From: an uncultured Mesorhizobium sp.
Lineage (GTDB): Bacteria > Pseudomonadota > Alphaproteobacteria > Rhizobiales > Rhizobiaceae
Length of the DNA stretch: 5,330 nucleotides
Assembly: GCA_950071955.1 (NCBI GenBank)
Contig: CATMOC010000303.1
Coordinates: 1 to 5,330 of the forward strand
Direction of reading: 5' to 3'
The position numbers and the translations under genes were made by a program. This document shows positions 1 through 5,330 of this stretch, one piece after another. Position 1 is the first letter of the stretch. Every line of letters begins with the position of its first letter. The notes beneath the pieces are model-generated. The model was not told the DNA's origin and ran no database searches. It saw only the letters and a program-made list of their open reading frames with translations.

Positions 1-1014
1 CTGGCCGAGCAGGTCGTGATCGTGCTGATCCCGCCGCTGGCGCTGATCTTCCTCGTGCTCGGAACCATTTTCCTCGGCATCGCCACGCCGACCGAAGGCG
101 GCGCGATGGGAGCGACCGGGGCATTGTTCCTTGCATTCGTGAAGGGCCGGCTGAGCTTCAGGGTCCTGAAGCAGGCGCTGGATTCGACGACGAAGCTCTC
201 CGCTTTCGTCATGTTCATCCTGATCGGCGCACGCGTCTTCGGCCTCACCTTCTACGGCATCAACGGCAATATCTGGATCGAGGAACTACTGCTGGCGCTG
301 CCCGGCGGCGAATACGGCTTCCTGATCGTCGTCACGATCATCATCTTCATCCTCGGCTGCTTTCTCGATTTCTTCGAGATCGCCTTCATCGCCGTGCCAT
401 TGCTGGCGCCGGTGGCGGAAAAGTTGGGCATCGACCTGATCTGGTTCGGCGTCATCCTCGGTATCAACCTGCAGACGTCGTTCCTGACGCCGCCCTTCGG
501 CTTCTCGCTGTTCTACCTGCGCTCCATCGCCCCGATGCGGGAATGGACCGACACGGTTTCTGGCCGCGTCCTGCCGGGCATCCGCACGGGCGAAATCTAC
601 AAGGGCGCCCTGCCCTACATCGTCATCCAGTTCCTGATGATCCTTCTCGTCATCGCCTTTCCCGGCCTGGTCATGCACTACAAGTCGGCGCCTCCGGCCA
701 GCGACATCCAGATCCAGCTGCCGCCGATGGGCGGGGCGGGCGGGGGCATGAGCCTGCCGCCATTGGGGGGCAACACAAACGATGGTGGCGGCGGTCTCGG
801 ACTGCCGCCTCTCGGACTGCCGCCCGCCGGCGGTCAGGGAACCGGAGGACAGGGAGCCGGCGGGGGCGCGGACAGTGGAGGAGGCCTCGCCCTGCCGCCG
901 CTGGGACTGCCGCCGCTCGGCGCACCCGGGACGACGCCGGCCCAGCCGGCACCGGTCGAAACCGCCCCGGCACCCGCGCCGAACGATCTCAGCCAGCCGC
1001 CGAAGTTCGACTGA
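1..1014 (+). CDS. TRAP transporter large permease (DctM family), 3' part
   Basis: This is the large membrane subunit of a tripartite ATP-independent periplasmic transporter, which moves an organic acid across the inner membrane with a sodium gradient (family knowledge). The frame is open to base 1; the first GTG (16) is internal, so the gene begins outside the window and 337 residues are visible. Seen: the family motif TPTEGGAMGATGA (about residues 29-41), hydrophobic segments near 5-25, 66-85, 105-138, 145-160 and 203-225, and the conserved stretches FLDFFEIAFIAVPLL and NLQTSFLTPPFGF. These match the mannitol/chloroaromatic or alpha-keto acid branch (FcbT3/TakM-like). After the last membrane segment (FPGLVMHYK) comes an atypical tail of about 110 residues rich in Gly and Pro. 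A small subunit (DctQ) would be expected upstream. Two substrate-binding proteins of the same subfamily lie convergently downstream. The exact substrate is not decidable here. Confidence 0.93.
   Translation: MAEQVVIVLIPPLALIFLVLGTIFLGIATPTEGGAMGATGALFLAFVKGRLSFRVLKQALDSTTKLSAFVMFILIGARVFGLTFYGINGNIWIEELLLALPGGEYGFLIVVTIIIFILGCFLDFFEIAFIAVPLLAPVAEKLGIDLIWFGVILGINLQTSFLTPPFGFSLFYLRSIAPMREWTDTVSGRVLPGIRTGEIYKGALPYIVIQFLMILLVIAFPGLVMHYKSAPPASDIQIQLPPMGGAGGGMSLPPLGGNTNDGGGGLGLPPLGLPPAGGQGTGGQGAGGGADSGGGLALPPLGLPPLGAPGTTPAQPAPVETAPAPAPNDLSQPPKFD
718..921 (+). repeat. LPPLG-repeat, Gly/Pro-rich coding region in the permease tail
   Basis: Within the permease C-terminus the motif LPP(L/M/A)G recurs: LPPMGG (from base 718), LPPLGG (from 754), LPPLGLPPAGG (from 802) and LPPLGLPPLG (892-921), separated by glycine-rich spacers. 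The DNA repeats imperfectly (CTGCCGCC cores). A Pro/Ala-rich stretch follows up to the stop at 1014. The segment is low-complexity and likely disordered. Its function and its side of the membrane are unknown. Confidence 0.85.
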
Positions 1015-1034
1015 AGGGCTCATCGAAAGAAAAA

Positions 1035-1062
1035 AACCCCGGGATGGCGACATCCCGGGGTT
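1035..1062. terminator. Bidirectional rho-independent terminator between convergent genes
   Basis: A perfect 12-bp stem, AACCCCGGGATG (1035-1046) with CATCCCGGGGTT (1051-1062), encloses a four-base loop (GCGA on the plus strand, a GNRA loop). Seven A residues at 1030-1036 give a T-run on the minus strand, so it is a strong terminator for the substrate-binding protein gene ending at 1093. On the plus strand the T-rich stretch TTCTTGGTTT follows, so it probably also ends the permease transcript, whose stop is about 20 nt before the stem. Confidence 0.9.
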
Positions 1063-1092
1063 CTTGGTTTCAGGCGATCGGGTCGATGTGCG

Positions 1093-2310
<1,218 letters not shown>

Positions 2311-2429
2311 CTGCGGCGACAGTGCGTTAAATCTTCATGTCGAAGCGGGCGCGCGGCTGCGACGAACCCATACCAGGCCCGGACAAGTATCGCGGCGTGC
2401 GCAGTCCGCTTCGCGATCGGCAACGAAAA

Positions 2430-2457
2430 AACCCCGGAGCGTTGCCGCTCCGGGGTT
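2430..2457 (-). terminator. Rho-independent terminator of receptor copy 2
   Basis: The stem AACCCCGGAGCG (2430-2441) pairs with CGCTCCGGGGTT (2446-2457) across a four-base loop that reads GCAA on the minus strand (GNRA). Six A residues at 2426-2431 provide the minus-strand T-run. It begins 26 nt after the stop of the gene ending at 2484, and closely resembles the terminator after copy 1 in both position and stem sequence. It separates the two receptor genes transcriptionally. Confidence 0.88.
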
Positions 2458-2483
2458 CCCTTTTGATATGCTGCCGGCTGGCG

Positions 2484-3734
<1,251 letters not shown>

Positions 3735-3855
3735 CTAAGCCGTTGAAACTGAGGCATAAAATTGTTTTAGCACATACTGTTTCATGGCCTACGCATCGCT
3801 TCCTCTTGATTGGATCGGCCTGGCAATGCGATTAGATAAGGTGGAAGTCGATCGC

Positions 3856-3871
3856 CGCGCCCGCGGGCGCG
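3856..3871. repeat. Perfect 16-bp GC palindrome upstream of the PuuD-like start
   Basis: CGCGCCCGCGGGCGCG is fully self-complementary and ends 22 nt before the ATG at 3894. In RNA it could fold as a 5-bp stem with a six-base loop close to the translation start. A binding site or chance GC richness is also possible. Confidence 0.5.
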
Positions 3872-3893
3872 AACAGCCGGAACCGAACTCGTC

Positions 3894-4667
3894 ATGATGC
3901 AGCCTCTCGTCGCCGTCTCGTCCGATGTACGTACCTTCGACACTTACACGTGGCACGCCACCCCGCAGCAATATGTCGAGGCGGCAATCACCGGAGCGGG
4001 CGTGCTGCCGGTGCTGCTGCCTTGCCTTGGCGACCGGATCGACTTCGACCAACTGCTGTCGTCGGTCGACGGCGTCATGATCACCGGTTCGAAGACGAAC
4101 GTGCACCCCGACCTTTACGGCGGCGAGGCCACCGAAGCGAACGGTCCCTACGATCCGGCGCGCGACGCCACGACGCTTCCCCTGATCCGCAAGGCGATCG
4201 AACGCGGCGTGCCGCTGCTGGCGATCTGCCGCGGCATCCAGGAACTCAATGTCGCGCTAGGCGGAACGCTGGCGACCGAAATCCAGGAGAAGGAGGGTCG
4301 CCTGGATCATCGCGCGCCTGCCGACCACGACCACGACGTGCGGTTCTCCATCCGTCAGAACGTCAGGATCGAGCCCGGCACCTGCCTCGCGGGCGTCTTC
4401 GGTGCCGGCGACATCCGGGTGAACTCGGTGCATCGGCAGGCGATCGACCGGCTCGGCGACCGGCTCGACGTGGAGGCCGTTGCCGAGGACGGCACGGTCG
4501 AGGCCGTGTCGGTGCGCGGCGCCAAGGCTTTCGCCGTGGGCGTCCAGTGGCATCCGGAGTACTGGGTGCGCACGGACGATACCTCTGCCCGCATTTTCAG
4601 GGCATTCGGCGACGCAGTGCGCCGGCATGCGAGCACTCGATCGGGATTGATGCAGGCCGCCGAATGA
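3894..4667 (+). CDS. Gamma-glutamyl-gamma-aminobutyrate hydrolase family protein (PuuD-like, class I glutamine amidotransferase fold)
   Basis: A cytoplasmic hydrolase of the peptidase C26 family. The characterised member PuuD cleaves gamma-glutamyl-GABA to glutamate and GABA in putrescine breakdown (family knowledge). It has 257 residues, typical for the family. Seen: MITGSKTNVHPDLYGG (62-77), the nucleophile elbow AICRGIQELNVALGGTL with Cys112 (110-126), and GVQWHPE with His220 and Glu222 (216-222), so the catalytic triad is intact. The start is ATG 3894 or the adjacent ATG 3897. The ribosome site is poor (GGAA at 3879-3882), and there is no upstream in-frame start before the stop codon at 3837. 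No other puu gene is visible in the window. The next gene is convergent, 21 bp beyond the stop. The exact gamma-glutamyl substrate is unproven. Confidence 0.9.
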   Translation: MMQPLVAVSSDVRTFDTYTWHATPQQYVEAAITGAGVLPVLLPCLGDRIDFDQLLSSVDGVMITGSKTNVHPDLYGGEATEANGPYDPARDATTLPLIRKAIERGVPLLAICRGIQELNVALGGTLATEIQEKEGRLDHRAPADHDHDVRFSIRQNVRIEPGTCLAGVFGAGDIRVNSVHRQAIDRLGDRLDVEAVAEDGTVEAVSVRGAKAFAVGVQWHPEYWVRTDDTSARIFRAFGDAVRRHASTRSGLMQAAE

Positions 4668-4688
4668 AAGGAGCCGCCGGCCGCGGGA

Positions 4689-5081
4689 TCACTCCGCCGA
4701 TTTCAAGGTGATGATCGGGCTAGCCGGTTCGATCGATTCGAAATCGAGGCCGTCCGAGACTGCGAACACCACGACCGGTTCGCCACTGACCGAAGCCAGC
4801 GAAATGCCTCCATCCGCGCGGTCGCGCCAGGTCCTGGCCTGTGCCAGAGCCGGATAGAGATCGGCACAGCGGGCATCGAGCACGAGGTCGTGCGAGCCGC
4901 CCGCCTCCGCAATTCCCCTTTCGATCCGGCATTCGCCGGAGACCCCGACCAACTGCAACGCGAAGCGGTCCGGTTTCCTCGACGCGCCCTGGTCCGTCCC
5001 GGGCTCCGGGTTCCCGGGCTCGGTATACTGCGTGCCGGCCAGCACGGCGACCGCGAGCCCGATTCCCACGAGGGTTCTCAT
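4689..5081 (-). CDS. Small exported protein, AprI/Inh metalloprotease inhibitor-like
   Basis: A 130-residue protein. The ATG at 5081 follows AAGAGGT at a 5-nt gap. An N-terminal signal-like segment (MRTLVGIGLAVAVLAG) lacks a lipobox cysteine, so periplasmic export rather than lipidation is likely. After a Pro/Gly-rich linker (19-36) the rest resembles the small beta-barrel Inh family: FALQLVGVSGECRI with Cys51, a second Cys72 in DARCADLYPALAQ, then RTWRDRADGGISLA (Trp85) and a hydrophobic strand EPVVVFAVSDG ending PIITLKSAE. In that family two cysteines form a disulfide and the N-terminal strand plugs a protease active site (family knowledge). No secreted metalloprotease gene is in view, so the real partner is unknown. 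The assignment is by remembered pattern, not alignment; an uncharacterised exported protein is the alternative. Confidence 0.65.
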   Translation of the reverse strand: MRTLVGIGLAVAVLAGTQYTEPGNPEPGTDQGASRKPDRFALQLVGVSGECRIERGIAEAGGSHDLVLDARCADLYPALAQARTWRDRADGGISLASVSGEPVVVFAVSDGLDFESIEPASPIITLKSAE

Positions 5082-5086
5082 AGTGC

Positions 5087-5093
5087 ACCTCTT
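5087..5093 (-). promoter_or_regulatory. Ribosome binding site of the Inh-like gene
   Basis: On the minus strand AAGAGGT ends 5 nt before the ATG at 5081, supporting this start over the out-of-frame ATG at 5088. Confidence 0.7.
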
Positions 5094-5128
5094 GCGGCGA
5101 AGAACGTCACGAGAGAATCGGCTGCGCA

Positions 5129-5147
5129 GGTTAACGGATGGTTAACG
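5129..5147 (-). promoter_or_regulatory. CtrA-like binding site upstream of the Inh-like gene
   Basis: The minus strand reads TTAACCATCCGTTAACC (5145-5129), an exact match to the alphaproteobacterial CtrA pattern TTAA-N7-TTAAC. Its first half also matches the half-site TTAACCAT. The plus strand matches TTAA-N7-TTAAC as well, because both ends are GTTAAC. It lies 49 nt before the ATG at 5081 and contains the TAA stop of the upstream dehydrogenase gene. Binding is inferred from sequence only. Confidence 0.55.
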
Positions 5148-5330
5148 ACGCGTCCGCGCGATCCCGGACGTTTCCGGCACGGGCGTCAACGCCCTGTCGA
5201 AGGAGAACCACGAGACGAGGTTGTCGACCACGAGATCGGCCATCGCCTGCCGAGTGTGGATCGATGCGGAGCCGACATGCGGCAGCAGCGTCGCGTTGTC
5301 GAGTTCGAGGAGTTCGTCGGGAACGTTCGG
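5142..5330 (-). CDS. D-2-hydroxyacid dehydrogenase (glyoxylate/hydroxypyruvate reductase type), C-terminal part
   Basis: The minus-strand frame is open at the window edge and ends at TAA (5144-5142), giving the last 62 residues. They begin PNVPDELLELDNATLLPHVGSAS and continue HTRQAMADLVVDNLVSWF. The LLPHVGSAS segment carries the conserved catalytic His (visible residue 18) of NAD(P)-dependent D-2-hydroxyacid dehydrogenases, and TRQAMADLVVDNL is the usual C-terminal helix. These enzymes reduce 2-keto acids such as glyoxylate or hydroxypyruvate to hydroxy acids in the cytoplasm. The gene starts outside the window, has the same orientation as the Inh-like gene, and ends 60 nt before that gene's start. 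No terminator is seen between them, so read-through is possible. The exact substrate cannot be read from this fragment. Confidence 0.9.
   Translation of the reverse strand, partial: PNVPDELLELDNATLLPHVGSASIHTRQAMADLVVDNLVSWFSFDRALTPVPETSGIARTRR

Noticed and set aside
286..1053. Minus-strand open frame (255 codons) opposite the permease gene
   Set aside because: Its translation is Arg/Gln-rich low complexity caused by the repeat-rich GC sequence of the permease tail, and it runs across the terminator stem.
3743..3771. Sigma-70 promoter TTGAAA-N17-TTTAGC for the hydrolase gene
   Set aside because: The -10 hexamer is too poor to call, and other partial hexamers occur throughout the AT-rich island.
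4668..4688. Possible terminator between the convergent hydrolase and Inh-like genes
   Set aside because: The 21-bp gap is GC-rich with a short CGGCCG palindrome but no stable stem followed by a T-run on either strand.
4720..5088. Alternative minus-strand frame overlapping the Inh-like gene (122 codons)
   Set aside because: It lacks a signal peptide and is Arg/Gly-rich. The frame from 5081 has a ribosome site at the right distance, a signal segment and a family-like pattern.

Overview
The window is GC-rich and fully bacterial. It most resembles an alphaproteobacterium, probably Hyphomicrobiales (Mesorhizobium-like). The reasons are the TakP/FcbT-type TRAP transporter proteins with Tat signal peptides, the style of the 2-hydroxyacid dehydrogenase C-terminus, an AprI/Inh-like small exported protein, and a sequence matching the CtrA site TTAA-N7-TTAAC. 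The genus is inference.

Layout: (1) 1-1014, plus strand: the 3' part of a TRAP transporter large permease (DctM family). Its membrane domain is followed by an unusual ~110-residue Gly/Pro-rich tail with repeated LPPLG motifs. (2) 1035-1062: a strong bidirectional terminator between convergent genes. (3) 1093-2199 and 2484-3590, minus strand: two tandem TRAP substrate-binding proteins. Both are exactly 368 residues, align without gaps and are about 70% identical by hand count. Each has its own ribosome binding site and its own terminator, and each has a matching two-part element (CGCTGGAC-N12-CTATGCA) 80-84 nt upstream of its start. They therefore look like an old tandem duplication expressed as two separate units. 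(4) 3591-3893: a divergent intergenic region with an AT-rich island. (5) 3894-4667, plus strand: a class I glutamine amidotransferase-like hydrolase of the gamma-glutamyl-GABA hydrolase (PuuD/peptidase C26) family. (6) 4689-5081, minus strand: a small exported protein resembling the AprI/Inh metalloprotease-inhibitor family. (7) 5142-5330, minus strand: the C-terminal 62 residues of a D-2-hydroxyacid dehydrogenase. Its stop codon lies inside a CtrA-like site located 49 nt upstream of the small exported gene.

How they may work together: the permease and the two periplasmic receptors belong to the same TRAP subfamily, which includes alpha-keto acid (TakP) and 4-chlorobenzoate (FcbT) systems. 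The two receptors may widen the substrate range or change the regulation of one membrane unit. A neighbouring 2-hydroxyacid dehydrogenase would fit keto/hydroxy acid metabolism, but it is separated by two unrelated-looking genes, so that link is weak. I see no RNA gene, CRISPR array, insertion sequence or clear novel multi-gene defence or mobile system. The most notable signals are the receptor duplication with its conserved upstream element, the permease tail, and the CtrA-like box.
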